The notes under the pieces are model-generated. The model had not been told where the DNA came from and did no database searches. It worked only from the letters and a program-made list of their open reading frames with translations. Both the position numbers and the translations under genes were made by a program. This document shows positions 1 through 6,186 of a stretch of DNA of 6,186 nt, in pieces. The DNA lies in the NCBI GenBank assembly GCA_002308775.1, contig DBVT01000098.1, positions 5,871 to 12,056 on the forward strand, read 5' to 3'. Source of the DNA: Mageeibacillus sp. UBA1257. GTDB taxonomy: Bacteria > Bacillota > Clostridia > UBA1212 > UBA1257. Numbering within the stretch: the first letter of the stretch is position 1; every line of letters starts with the position of its first letter.

Positions 1-653
1 TTACTGTCGCGGTACCCCCAGTTTGTGGGGATAGGGCAGTAGTTTGCGCGAGTTGCGCCTTCCGTTATAGACTTCTCGTATTTGTCCCGCACGAGTATTT
101 TGTCGATTTTTAAAATGAAATGCGCTCCGAATCTCGAGGTGATACCGTTAAAATCGTGATAAGGAAAGCCCTCGTAATCGTCGAGAACGGGATCGTCCTG
201 CGCGTTGTCAAGCTCCTTCCACCACGAGCATTCGAAAACCTGGAGCGATTCGTCAAGCATTTTCGGATACTGCTCATCGGGGTGTTCCTTCTGCATAAGA
301 CCGTCTGCGGGCGTGAGTTTGAAGCCTTTCATTTTCTCCTCGGGCAGATCGCCGGGGAAGCCGTTGTTTACAGCCTGCTGAAAGTTTTTCTTTGTGCAGG
401 GCAGGAAATTGATCGTGCATTTTCCGTGCCTCAAAAGGCCCTTTGCCGTGTTGCTCGTATTTCTGCATTCCAAAACCATGCAGTAGTGTTCTTTTCCGGC
501 GATATAGTAGGGGAATATCAGAGAATAAGAACCGAAACTCGTGAAACTTTTGTCTTCGACCATCGTCCCGATCATCGTGAAAGGCATCGGGAAAAAGCAG
601 CTCGACTGGTAAAAATTGTCCTTGACTATGATGTTTTTAAATTCGTTTGCCAT
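1..653 (-). CDS. Flavin reductase-like (FMN-binding split-barrel) protein, 3' end outside window
   Basis: The frame is open from an ATG at 651-653 to the left edge, giving 217 residues without a stop, so the C-terminus is missing. The start is supported by a GGGAGGG ribosome binding site six bases upstream. The N-terminal half (about residues 20-90) reads like the flavin reductase-like domain: a PFTMIGTM strand, an FGSYSLIFP segment, and RNTSNTAKGLLRHGKCTINF, matching the family pattern in which substrates labelled T..N/A..I precede a 'G.fxVN' strand. Such proteins bind FMN or FAD and reduce flavin with NAD(P)H, or serve as small cytosolic flavoproteins. Residues 130-217 hold acidic stretches and a WWKELDN segment that I cannot assign. 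No signal peptide or membrane segment is visible. It lies 39 nt downstream of trmB with no terminator between, so it is probably co-transcribed. The coding call is firm; the family assignment is by eye and moderate, and another pyridoxamine-oxidase-like split-barrel protein is possible. Confidence 0.68.
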   Translation of the reverse strand, partial: MANEFKNIIVKDNFYQSSCFFPMPFTMIGTMVEDKSFTSFGSYSLIFPYYIAGKEHYCMVLECRNTSNTAKGLLRHGKCTINFLPCTKKNFQQAVNNGFPGDLPEEKMKGFKLTPADGLMQKEHPDEQYPKMLDESLQVFECSWWKELDNAQDDPVLDDYEGFPYHDFNGITSRFGAHFILKIDKILVRDKYEKSITEGATRANYCPIPTNWGYRDS

Positions 654-692
654 CGCAAACCCTCCCTTTGAAAGTAATATAAATAGTTTTGA

Positions 693-1373
693 TTATTGTT
701 CGGTTTGTTCTTCCTCCGGAAAATATGCTTCGACTCTGAAGATCGGCTGTCCCATCCCGGTAAAACGCGTCTCATATTCAGTCATTATATTTTCCTCCAG
801 CACCGCCTTCGCCTCTTCCGTGAGGTTGTCCGGGTTTAGGCAGTGCAGGTCGTACGTGAGGTTTTTCAAAATGCAGTTTTTACTCTTGTAGCTTTCGAGA
901 GAGTATTCGAAAAGATCAAGGTTGTCAGTCTTCTGCCAGATGCCGCCGCCTCTTACGAGTACCTTTTTGTAGACGTCCAGGAAAGACGGATTGGTCAATC
1001 TGTTTTTGAAGTGCCTCTTTTTCGGCCACGGATCGCTGAAATTGAGGAAGATCCTGTCGACAGAGAAGGGCTCTATCCATTCGGCCAGCTTCGCGGCGTC
1101 GTTGCAGATGAATCTGACGTTTGTGAGCTTTTTTGCCGCGACCTTTTCCATCGCCGAGACGATGACGTTTTTTACCGTTTCGACTGCGATAAAATCAATG
1201 TCGGGGTGTTTTTCCGCTATGACTGTGATAAACGCCCCCCTTCCGCAGCCTATTTCGACCATCAACGGTCTGTCGGGAGCTCTTTTTATCATGACGCCCG
1301 CTTCCGTATCGAACATCAGACCGGAGACCTTTTCAAGCCTTTCCGTCAGATGCTTTTTAACTCTCATTCTCAT
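693..1373 (-). CDS. trmB: tRNA (guanine(46)-N7)-methyltransferase TrmB
   Basis: This cytosolic enzyme transfers a methyl group from S-adenosylmethionine to N7 of G46 in the tRNA variable loop. The 226-residue product has the usual length for bacterial TrmB. A Rossmann-type SAM site is visible at VEIGCGRGAF (about residues 39-48), with the acidic residue that ends the second strand at FIAVE (E65). The TrmB signature LNFSDPWPKKRHFKNRLT follows at 110-127, then QKTDN and LFEYSL, and near the C-terminus TEYETRF with GMGQPIFRVE, all diagnostic of the family. The ATG at 1371-1373 is chosen because GGAGGG lies seven bases upstream. A longer frame starting at TTG near 1439 would translate the promoter itself and add 22 residues absent from the family. 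The protein begins MRMRVKK, similar to the MR(L/M)RxK start common in homologues. It is transcribed from a consensus promoter at 1410-1439 and probably shares its mRNA with the flavin reductase-like gene. Confidence 0.97.
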   Translation of the reverse strand: MRMRVKKHLTERLEKVSGLMFDTEAGVMIKRAPDRPLMVEIGCGRGAFITVIAEKHPDIDFIAVETVKNVIVSAMEKVAAKKLTNVRFICNDAAKLAEWIEPFSVDRIFLNFSDPWPKKRHFKNRLTNPSFLDVYKKVLVRGGGIWQKTDNLDLFEYSLESYKSKNCILKNLTYDLHCLNPDNLTEEAKAVLEENIMTEYETRFTGMGQPIFRVEAYFPEEEQTEQ

Positions 1374-1380
1374 ATGAAAT

Positions 1381-1386
1381 CCCTCC
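1381..1386 (-). promoter_or_regulatory. Ribosome binding site fixing the trmB start
   Basis: On the minus strand GGAGGG lies seven bases before the ATG at 1371-1373. No comparable site precedes the upstream in-frame TTG at 1437-1439, so this site decides the start. Confidence 0.85.
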
Positions 1387-1409
1387 GGGAATCCGTAATT
1401 CGGCAGTTC

Positions 1410-1439
1410 ATTATAGTTTATTAAGACGCCTGTTGTCAA
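1410..1439 (-). promoter_or_regulatory. Sigma-A type promoter for trmB
   Basis: Read on the minus strand, TTGACA (1434-1439) and TATAAT (1410-1415) are separated by 18 bases. Both hexamers match the housekeeping consensus at all six positions. Transcription should start near 1402, giving a leader of about 30 bases that contains the GGAGGG ribosome binding site. It should serve trmB and probably the flavin reductase-like gene behind it. Confidence 0.88.
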
Positions 1440-1493
1440 TCGTAATAAGCTTGCGGACCATTCGCGGCAGTCATCCCCGGCAGTTTAGAAATT

Positions 1494-1521
1494 GTTTATA
1501 AACTGACTTTAAAAGTTTATA
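1494..1521. repeat. Palindrome with extra half-site, possible operator
   Basis: GTTTATAAAC at 1494-1503 is a perfect ten-base palindrome. Its right part, TATAAACT (1497-1504), also has a perfect inverted copy AGTTTATA at 1514-1521, with nine bases between. Three GTTTATA-type half-sites therefore lie within 28 bases, in the region between the divergent trmB and sigma factor genes. It could bind a dimeric regulator or fold as a weak hairpin. AT-rich intergenic DNA produces such patterns by chance, so the regulatory role is inference. Confidence 0.4.
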
Positions 1522-1529
1522 GATTCATA

Positions 1530-1558
1530 AGTACATATTTATATTGCGTCCGTATAAT
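1530..1558 (+). promoter_or_regulatory. Possible promoter of the sigma factor gene
   Basis: A perfect -10 box TATAAT lies at 1553-1558. The hexamer 17 bases upstream, AGTACA at 1530-1535, matches the -35 consensus at only three of six positions and there is no TGn extension. A start near 1565 would give a leader of about 48 bases. A competing candidate is CTGACT (1503-1508), 17 bases, CATAAG (1526-1531), four of six in each box, which would overlap the palindromic element at 1494-1521. A weak -35 would fit a promoter that needs an activator, but this is inference. Confidence 0.4.
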
Positions 1559-1596
1559 AATAATCGTAAACCGAACGCGGCACACACCGCAAAAGC

Positions 1597-1604
1597 AAAG
1601 GAGG
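1597..1604 (+). promoter_or_regulatory. Ribosome binding site fixing the sigma factor start
   Basis: AAAGGAGG lies eight bases before the ATG at 1613-1615. The upstream in-frame TTG at 1544 has no such site and its extension would run through the TATAAT box, so the ATG at 1613 is the start. Confidence 0.88.
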
Positions 1605-1612
1605 CATGTCAC

Positions 1613-2554
1613 ATGAATACGGCTGAAGATCTAAAATACCTCGGAGAGCAGGTCGAATATTTTACAAATGATGAGATCGACGATGACATGACGACTCAAA
1701 GTTTTGAAACGGAAGAAGACGTAAATACACTTAAACAATATTACAGAGAGATCGGCCGCTACGGGCTGCTCACGCAGGAAGAGAGCAACGAACTGTTCAA
1801 AAAGGCCGCGCAGGGAGATGACAGGGCTTTCAAGGAAGTCATCAACCACAACCTGAGACTCGTTGTAAAATACGCCAGATCGATCAAGCGCTCGTACAGA
1901 TCGAACGAACCGATCATGGATCTCATCCAGGCAGGCAACATCGGACTGATCAGAGCGGCTCAGAAATACGAATATGAAAAAGGATACGCGTTCAGCACAT
2001 ACGCGAGCTGGTGGATCAGGCAGAGCATCGTAAGGCACATCTACGATCACGAAAACGCGATAAGAGTGCCCGTTCACACGAGTGAGAGACTTGTCGGAAT
2101 ATCGAGAGCGTTCAAAAACTTTAACGACGAAAACGGCAGGGACCCCACCTTCGAGGAACTCAAAGGAATGATGAAGATCTCCGAGAAGGACTACAAACTG
2201 TATAAATCCGTCGAAAGAAACACGATCTCGCTGAATACACACGTCGACGACGAATCAGAGACAGAGCTTCAGAACTTCATCAGAGCAGACGACAGCAACG
2301 ATCCCGTCTTCGAGCAGGTAAAAGAAAACACGATCAGGAACACTGTAAACGAAGCGCTCGATATGCTTGACGACAGAGAAAAGTTTATCATGATCCAGCG
2401 CTACGGTCTCGAAGACGGAGTTTCCAAAACACTTGAGGAAGTCGGCAGGTTGATGGGCCTTACCAGAGAAAGAGTGAGGCAGTTGGAGATACTCGCGATG
2501 AAGAAGCTTCGCAATTCTCCCAAGATCAAAGCAATCAGTTCTTTTATCATATGA
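1613..2554 (+). CDS. RpoD-like sigma-70 family RNA polymerase sigma factor, probably group 2
   Basis: The 313-residue product directs RNA polymerase to promoters. An acidic N-terminus (residues 20-37) leads straight into region 1.2 (about 38-60, YYREIGRYGLLTQEE), so region 1.1 is absent. Region 2 spans about 65-160: NHNLRLVVKYAR, DLIQAGNIGLIRAAQKY, then GYAFSTYASWWIRQSIVR. Region 3 follows at about 160-245, with the finger near SLNTHVDDESE. Region 4 ends the protein, with GLEDG, KTLEEVG and the -35 reading helix LTRERVRQLE (283-292); R285, E286 and R289 match the conserved contact residues. The -10 helix differs from housekeeping factors: Q137 (E. coli Q437) is kept but the residue matching T440 is V140, and the following HIYDHENAIRVPVHT replaces the near-invariant AIADQARTIRIPVHM. 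The gene stands alone, with its own terminator and no dnaG beside it, where clostridial rpoD usually sits. A divergent primary sigma factor remains possible. Confidence 0.93.
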   Translation: MNTAEDLKYLGEQVEYFTNDEIDDDMTTQSFETEEDVNTLKQYYREIGRYGLLTQEESNELFKKAAQGDDRAFKEVINHNLRLVVKYARSIKRSYRSNEPIMDLIQAGNIGLIRAAQKYEYEKGYAFSTYASWWIRQSIVRHIYDHENAIRVPVHTSERLVGISRAFKNFNDENGRDPTFEELKGMMKISEKDYKLYKSVERNTISLNTHVDDESETELQNFIRADDSNDPVFEQVKENTIRNTVNEALDMLDDREKFIMIQRYGLEDGVSKTLEEVGRLMGLTRERVRQLEILAMKKLRNSPKIKAISSFII

Positions 2555-2594
2555 TGTGATAAATTCATAATACCTCCTAACAAAATGTCTGCAG

Positions 2595-2635
2595 GGATCC
2601 CCGCTCCGGAAAAGGCGCGGGGGTTCTTGTTTTTA
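2595..2635 (+). terminator. Rho-independent terminator of the sigma factor gene
   Basis: The arms 2595-2604 and 2617-2626 form a ten-pair stem with a core of CCCCGC against GCGGGG, extended outward by A-U, G-C and G-U pairs. CC/GG pairs can close the top of the loop. The stem runs into a T-rich tract, TTCTTGTTTTTA. It lies 40 bases after the sigma factor stop and ahead of the ymdB promoter, separating the two transcription units. Confidence 0.87.
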
Positions 2636-2646
2636 CTCTTATCGCG

Positions 2647-2686
2647 TTTTTGCGGCCAAAAAGAATAAATAAAGCATTGTTATGCC
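2647..2686. repeat. Two small inverted repeats before the ymdB promoter
   Basis: TTTTTG (2647-2652) and CAAAAA (2657-2662) form a six-pair inverted repeat around CGGC. GCAT (2674-2677) and ATGC (2682-2685) form a second, shorter one. They lie between the terminator and the -35 box at 2696. Either a weak second termination signal or chance; no function can be shown. Confidence 0.25.
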
Positions 2687-2695
2687 TTCTTAACC

Positions 2696-2724
2696 TTGGC
2701 AAAAGGGTTGAAATAAGGTATAAT
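2696..2724 (+). promoter_or_regulatory. Sigma-A type promoter for ymdB-yfbR-secA
   Basis: TTGGCA (2696-2701, five of six to consensus) and TATAAT (2719-2724, six of six) are 17 bases apart. Transcription should begin near 2731, giving a leader of about 35 bases with an AAAGGA ribosome binding site at 2751-2756. The gaps between the three downstream genes are short and hold no terminator, so this promoter probably serves all of them. Confidence 0.88.
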
Positions 2725-2765
2725 TAAAGTTGGCGTGTTATCGGCGCCCGAAAGGAAATAATCAG

Positions 2766-3542
2766 ATGCTTAAAGTGCTTTTTGTCGGAGATGTATGCGC
2801 GCGTCCCGGAAGAGAAAAGATCAGTGAGAGGCTTGCGTCTTTGAAGAAAGAGAAGCAGGTCGATTTCTGCATAGTTAACGGTGAGAACGCGTCTCACGGA
2901 AAAGGGCTGTCTCTGGCGTGCGCTGACGAATTGTACGAAGCCGGAGCTGATTTTATTACGATGGGCAATCACACCTGGTCGAACGCGGGAATATTCGACT
3001 ATATAGACGATTACGCGATCGTAAGGCCCGCGAATTTTTCGAAGGATCTTCCGGGAAGAGGATACGATGTCGCAGAAGCCAAAGGCGTAAAAATAGGCAT
3101 TCTGGATCTGCAGGGAAGAGTCTATATGGACGATTCTACCGACAATCCGTTCGAGTGCGCGAAAAAATGCGTCGAAGAGATCCGTAAGGAGACGAATGTG
3201 ATCATCGTGGACTTCCACGCGGAGGCGTCGTCAGAGAAGATCGCTCTGGCGTATTACCTTGACGGGACTGTTTCGGCAGTCATCGGAACGCACACTCACG
3301 TGCAGACGGCAGACGAGAGGATACTCGAAAAAGGAACTGCTTTTATCACCGACGCAGGCATGACCGGACCTGTCGAAAGCATCATCGGAATGAAGAAAAA
3401 CGCCGTCGTTGACAAGTTTATAAACAATATCCCACGCAAATTCGAGCCTGCGGAGGGAAAAGCGATGCTGAACGGCGTTTTACTCGAAATAGATGAAATA
3501 ACGGGCAAGGCGCTGAAGATAGAGAGGGTCTTTGAAAAGTAA
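2766..3542 (+). CDS. ymdB: YmdB family metallophosphoesterase (2',3'-cyclic nucleotide phosphodiesterase)
   Basis: The 258-residue product matches Bacillus subtilis YmdB (264 residues) in length and along its whole sequence. In that species the enzyme hydrolyses 2',3'-cyclic nucleotides, products of RNA breakdown, and influences biofilm formation. The binuclear metal site is complete by comparison: D9 (FVGDV), E40 and N41 (NGEN), N68 and H69 (GNHTW), H151 (DFHAEA), H176 and H178 (GTHTHVQTADERIL). The family stretches RPANF, LDLQGR and TDAGMTGP are present. It is cytosolic, with no signal peptide. The ATG at 2766 is preceded nine bases upstream by AAAGGA; an in-frame TTG at 2730 lies at the expected transcription start and is not credible. 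It is the first gene of an apparent operon; its stop codon overlaps the yfbR ribosome binding site. In many Bacillota ymdB follows rny (RNase Y), which is not seen here: a sigma factor gene and a terminator precede it. Confidence 0.96.
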   Translation: MLKVLFVGDVCARPGREKISERLASLKKEKQVDFCIVNGENASHGKGLSLACADELYEAGADFITMGNHTWSNAGIFDYIDDYAIVRPANFSKDLPGRGYDVAEAKGVKIGILDLQGRVYMDDSTDNPFECAKKCVEEIRKETNVIIVDFHAEASSEKIALAYYLDGTVSAVIGTHTHVQTADERILEKGTAFITDAGMTGPVESIIGMKKNAVVDKFINNIPRKFEPAEGKAMLNGVLLEIDEITGKALKIERVFEK

Positions 3543-3552
3543 GGAGAGAAAA

Positions 3553-4140
3553 ATGGAAGATCAGTACAGCTTTTACGCGTATATAAACAGAATGAAATAC
3601 ATAAACAGATGGGGGCTCATGAGAAACACTGAGACAGAGAACATCCAGGAGCACAGCTATCAAGTGGCAGTACTTGCGCACGCTCTGGGCGTGATCAACA
3701 ATGTGTATTTCGGAGGGGACGTCTCACCGGAGAAGGCGACGATATATGCGCTTTTCCACGATGCAAACGAAATAATAACGGGAGACCTTCCGACGCCTGT
3801 CAAATATTACAATCCGGCGATCAGCGAGTCATACAAAAAACTCGAGGACGTGACGAAGAAAAAGCTCATTTCGATGCTTCCGGAGGAGACGAAGGATATC
3901 TACAGAGACATTTTTTTCTTCGAACACAAAGAAGAGGATTACAGGGTGATCGTAAAGGCCGCGGACAGGCTCTCCGCGTATATAAAATGCATTGAGGAGC
4001 TCAAAGCGGGCAACAGGGAGTTTGAAAAGGCCTCGCTCTCCGTAAAAAAGAGCCTCGAGGATATGCACTTAAAGGAGCTCGACTGGTTTATGGAACACTG
4101 CCTCGAGCCTTACATGCTGACTCTTGACGAACTCAACTAA
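3553..4140 (+). CDS. yfbR: YfbR-type HD-domain 5'-deoxynucleotidase
   Basis: The 195-residue product resembles Escherichia coli YfbR (199 residues), a metal-dependent phosphohydrolase that removes the 5' phosphate from deoxyribonucleoside monophosphates. It begins with the family segment INRWGLMRNTETENIQEHS. Expected active-site residues are present: R19 and W20 (base and sugar selection in the E. coli enzyme), H34, H69 and D70 (the HD pair, in FHDANE), E73, D78 in TGDLPTPVKYYN, and D138 in KAADRL. IKCIEELKAGNREFEKA near the C-terminal third is also typical. It is cytosolic. The ATG at 3553 follows AAGGAG by six to seven bases; a seven-residue in-frame extension from TTG at 3532 lies inside ymdB and lacks such a site. 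Ten bases separate it from ymdB and 25 from secA, so it is probably co-transcribed with both. It likely helps to balance deoxynucleotide pools. Confidence 0.95.
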   Translation: MEDQYSFYAYINRMKYINRWGLMRNTETENIQEHSYQVAVLAHALGVINNVYFGGDVSPEKATIYALFHDANEIITGDLPTPVKYYNPAISESYKKLEDVTKKKLISMLPEETKDIYRDIFFFEHKEEDYRVIVKAADRLSAYIKCIEELKAGNREFEKASLSVKKSLEDMHLKELDWFMEHCLEPYMLTLDELN

Positions 4141-4165
4141 ACGTAATTATTCGAAAGGAAAAGAA

Positions 4166-6186
4166 ATGGGACTTTTTGAAAAAATTTTCGGAACACACAG
4201 CGATAAAGTTATAAAAAGCACGAAAGCGACAGTCGCGGAGATCAACGCATTAGAGCCGACTATGGCTGCAAAATCTGACGCTGAACTGAGGGGGATGACC
4301 GCGGAATTCAAAAAGAGACTCGCAGGCGGCGAGGATCTGGATGACATTTTACCGGAGGCGTATGCAGTCGTAAGAGAGGCTGCAAAGAGGGTGCTCGGAC
4401 AGAGGCACTACGACGTTCAGCTGATAGGCGGTATCGTTTTGAACAACGGAAGCATTGCCGAGATGAAGACAGGTGAAGGAAAAACGCTCGTATCTACTCT
4501 TCCCGCATATCTCAACGCTCTCGAAGGGAAAGGCGTTCACATCGTGACGGTCAACGACTATCTGGCAAAAAGAGACAGCGCCTGGATGGGTAAAATATAC
4601 AACTTCCTCGGTCTCACCGTCGGTACAATAGTGCACGACCTTTCAAACGACGAGAGAAGAGCGGCTTACGCGTGCGATATAACATATGCTACGAACAACG
4701 AGCTCGGATTCGATTATCTGAGAGACAATATGGTCATTTACAAGAGCCAGCTCGTGCAGAGAGAACTCCATTACGCGATCGTGGACGAGGTCGACAGTAT
4801 TCTGATCGATGAGGCGAGGACCCCTCTTATCATTTCGGGGGCCGGAAACAAATCGAGCGAGCTCTACGAAAGAGCGAACGCTTTCGCCAGGAATCTGAGC
4901 AAAAAAGTCGTCAAAGAGGCTGAAAAGAAGAGCCTTATGGAAGACGTCACAGAGGATTATATAGTCGACGAAAAGGCTCATACAGCGACACTCACACCTT
5001 ACGGCGTAAAAAAAGCAGAGGCATTCTTCAAAATTGACAACCTCTCCGATCCTGAGAACGCTGAAATATCACATCATATCAACCAGGCGATCAGAGCCCA
5101 CGGCGTCATGAAGAGAGACATAGATTACGTTGTAAAAGACAACAGCGTTATTATCGTCGATGAGTTCACCGGTCGTCTGATGTTCGGAAGAAGATACAAC
5201 GAGGGTCTGCACCAGGCTATTGAAGCAAAAGAAGGCGTCAAGATAGAAAAAGAGAGCATGACCCAGGCTACGATCACATTCCAGAATTTCTTCCGTATGT
5301 ACGACAAGCTTTCCGGTATGACAGGTACGGCTCTTACGGAAGAGGGAGAATTCAATAATATTTACAACCTCGACGTCGTGGCGATCCCCACGAACAGACC
5401 GATGATAAGAATAGACTATCCTGACGCCGTATATAAGACGGTAAACGGGAAATACAAAGCCCTTATAGAGGACGTCATCGCGGCTCACGAAAAAGGACAG
5501 CCCGTCCTGATAGGCACCGTTTCGATCGAAAAATCCGAGCATTTGAGCACGCTTTTAACGAGAAGAGGCATAAAACACAACGTTTTAAATGCTAAAAACC
5601 ACGAAAAAGAAGCTGAAATAGTCGCTCAGGCAGGAAAATACGGAGCAGTCACGATCGCGACGAATATGGCCGGCAGAGGTACCGATATAATGCTCGGCGG
5701 CAACGCGTCTTATATGGCGAAGCAGGAGCTCAAAAAGATGAATTATTCGGAGGAACTCATAAACCAGTCTGACGGATTTGACGAGACTGACGATCAGGAG
5801 ATCAACGATATCAGGCAGGTTTACAGAGACCTTACCAAGAGCTATGCAAAGCAGATCGAGGAAGAGAGAAAGAAGGTCGTTGAAGCGGGCGGACTGTTCA
5901 TAATGGGTACGGAAAGGCACGAATCAAGGCGTATCGACAACCAGCTGCGCGGACGTTCCGGAAGACAGGGTGACCCGGGTATGTCGAGATTTTACCTGTC
6001 GCTCGAGGACGATCTCATGAGACTGTTCGGAGGAGATAAGATATACAATCTGATCGACGCGATGAAGATACCCGAGGATGAGGCGATCTCACATACGATA
6101 TTATCGAATACGATCGAATCCGCACAGAAGAAAGTTGAGAGCAGAAACTTCGACATAAGAAAGAACGTCCTCGAATACGACGACGT
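4166..6186 (+). CDS. secA: Preprotein translocase ATPase SecA, 3' end outside window
   Basis: SecA is the motor that drives unfolded preproteins through the SecYEG channel at the cytoplasmic membrane. The open frame covers 673 residues from ATG 4166 to the right edge, against about 840-900 for the full protein, so the helical scaffold is cut and the C-terminal linker and zinc site cannot be judged. Visible in order: Walker A MKTGEGKT (100-107), the TYATNNELGFDYLRDN motif, Walker B DEVD (207-210) followed by SILIDEARTPLI, the preprotein cross-linking domain (about 220-370), SGMTGTA (383-389), ATNMAGRGTDI (to 508), and GRSGRQGDPG (596-605) with its arginine finger. The frame ends in NFDIRKNVLEYDDV, the start of the scaffold helix. 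A charged insertion of about 60 residues lies between GRGTDI and the GLFIMGTERHESRRIDNQLRG block, as in clostridial SecA. AAAGGA six bases upstream supports the start. It is third in the apparent operon behind yfbR. Confidence 0.98.
   Translation, partial: MGLFEKIFGTHSDKVIKSTKATVAEINALEPTMAAKSDAELRGMTAEFKKRLAGGEDLDDILPEAYAVVREAAKRVLGQRHYDVQLIGGIVLNNGSIAEMKTGEGKTLVSTLPAYLNALEGKGVHIVTVNDYLAKRDSAWMGKIYNFLGLTVGTIVHDLSNDERRAAYACDITYATNNELGFDYLRDNMVIYKSQLVQRELHYAIVDEVDSILIDEARTPLIISGAGNKSSELYERANAFARNLSKKVVKEAEKKSLMEDVTEDYIVDEKAHTATLTPYGVKKAEAFFKIDNLSDPENAEISHHINQAIRAHGVMKRDIDYVVKDNSVIIVDEFTGRLMFGRRYNEGLHQAIEAKEGVKIEKESMTQATITFQNFFRMYDKLSGMTGTALTEEGEFNNIYNLDVVAIPTNRPMIRIDYPDAVYKTVNGKYKALIEDVIAAHEKGQPVLIGTVSIEKSEHLSTLLTRRGIKHNVLNAKNHEKEAEIVAQAGKYGAVTIATNMAGRGTDIMLGGNASYMAKQELKKMNYSEELINQSDGFDETDDQEINDIRQVYRDLTKSYAKQIEEERKKVVEAGGLFIMGTERHESRRIDNQLRGRSGRQGDPGMSRFYLSLEDDLMRLFGGDKIYNLIDAMKIPEDEAISHTILSNTIESAQKKVESRNFDIRKNVLEYDD

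Noticed and set aside
120..671. Open frame of 183 codons on the plus strand
   Set aside because: It lies antisense to the flavin reductase-like gene, has no ribosome binding site, and its translation shows no recognisable family. The minus-strand frame has a good start site and a domain-like sequence.
1374..1439. 22-codon upstream extension of trmB from TTG
   Set aside because: It contains both promoter boxes of the gene and lacks a ribosome binding site; family members begin near the ATG at 1373.
1544..1612. N-terminal extension of the sigma factor from TTG
   Set aside because: It would translate the TATAAT box and leader, has no ribosome binding site, and the ATG at 1613 has AAAGGAGG at ideal spacing.
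1606..1626. Six-codon out-of-frame reading frame overlapping the sigma start
   Set aside because: ATG at 1606 is only one base after the Shine-Dalgarno sequence, too close for efficient initiation, so a regulatory upstream frame is unlikely.
1631..2242. 203-codon frame antisense to the sigma factor
   Set aside because: It is a mirror of codon usage in the strongly supported sigma gene; the translation has no family resemblance and no start signals.
2732..2748. Hairpin at the 5' end of the ymdB leader (GGCG/CGCC)
   Set aside because: Only four G-C pairs around a nine-base loop, too small to claim as a riboswitch or leader structure.

Overview
The window looks like a stretch of core chromosome from an anaerobic-type Bacillota, most likely Clostridia. 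This rests on three things. The translated proteins resemble the Bacillus/Clostridium forms of YmdB, TrmB and SecA. SecA carries the charged insertion, just after the GRGTDI motif, that I associate with clostridial SecA. The genes have strong AGGAGG-type ribosome binding sites and prefer AGA/AGG arginine and ATA isoleucine codons. I see no mobile element, CRISPR array, tRNA or rRNA.

Left part (1-1373, minus strand): trmB (tRNA m7G46 methyltransferase) is followed 39 nt later by a flavin reductase-like gene that runs off the left edge. Both are probably read from one promoter with fully consensus -35 and -10 boxes at 1410-1439.

Middle (1374-2765): a divergent intergenic region with a palindromic AT-rich element separates trmB from a rightward gene for an RpoD-like sigma factor. 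This 313-residue protein lacks region 1.1 and has substitutions in the -10 recognition helix, so it is more likely an accessory (group 2) sigma factor than the housekeeping one. It appears monocistronic and is closed by a clear rho-independent terminator.

Right part (2696-6186, plus strand): a good promoter (TTGGCA-17-TATAAT) drives a tight apparent operon: ymdB (2',3'-cyclic nucleotide phosphodiesterase), yfbR (HD-domain 5'-deoxynucleotidase) and secA (Sec translocase ATPase, cut by the right edge after 673 residues). The first two enzymes both act on nucleotide monophosphates or their cyclic forms, so the operon joins nucleotide turnover to a core secretion gene.

There is no gene-free stretch longer than 300 bases. 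I did not find a convincing new system. The points most worth a second look are the divergent sigma factor and the possible operator upstream of it.
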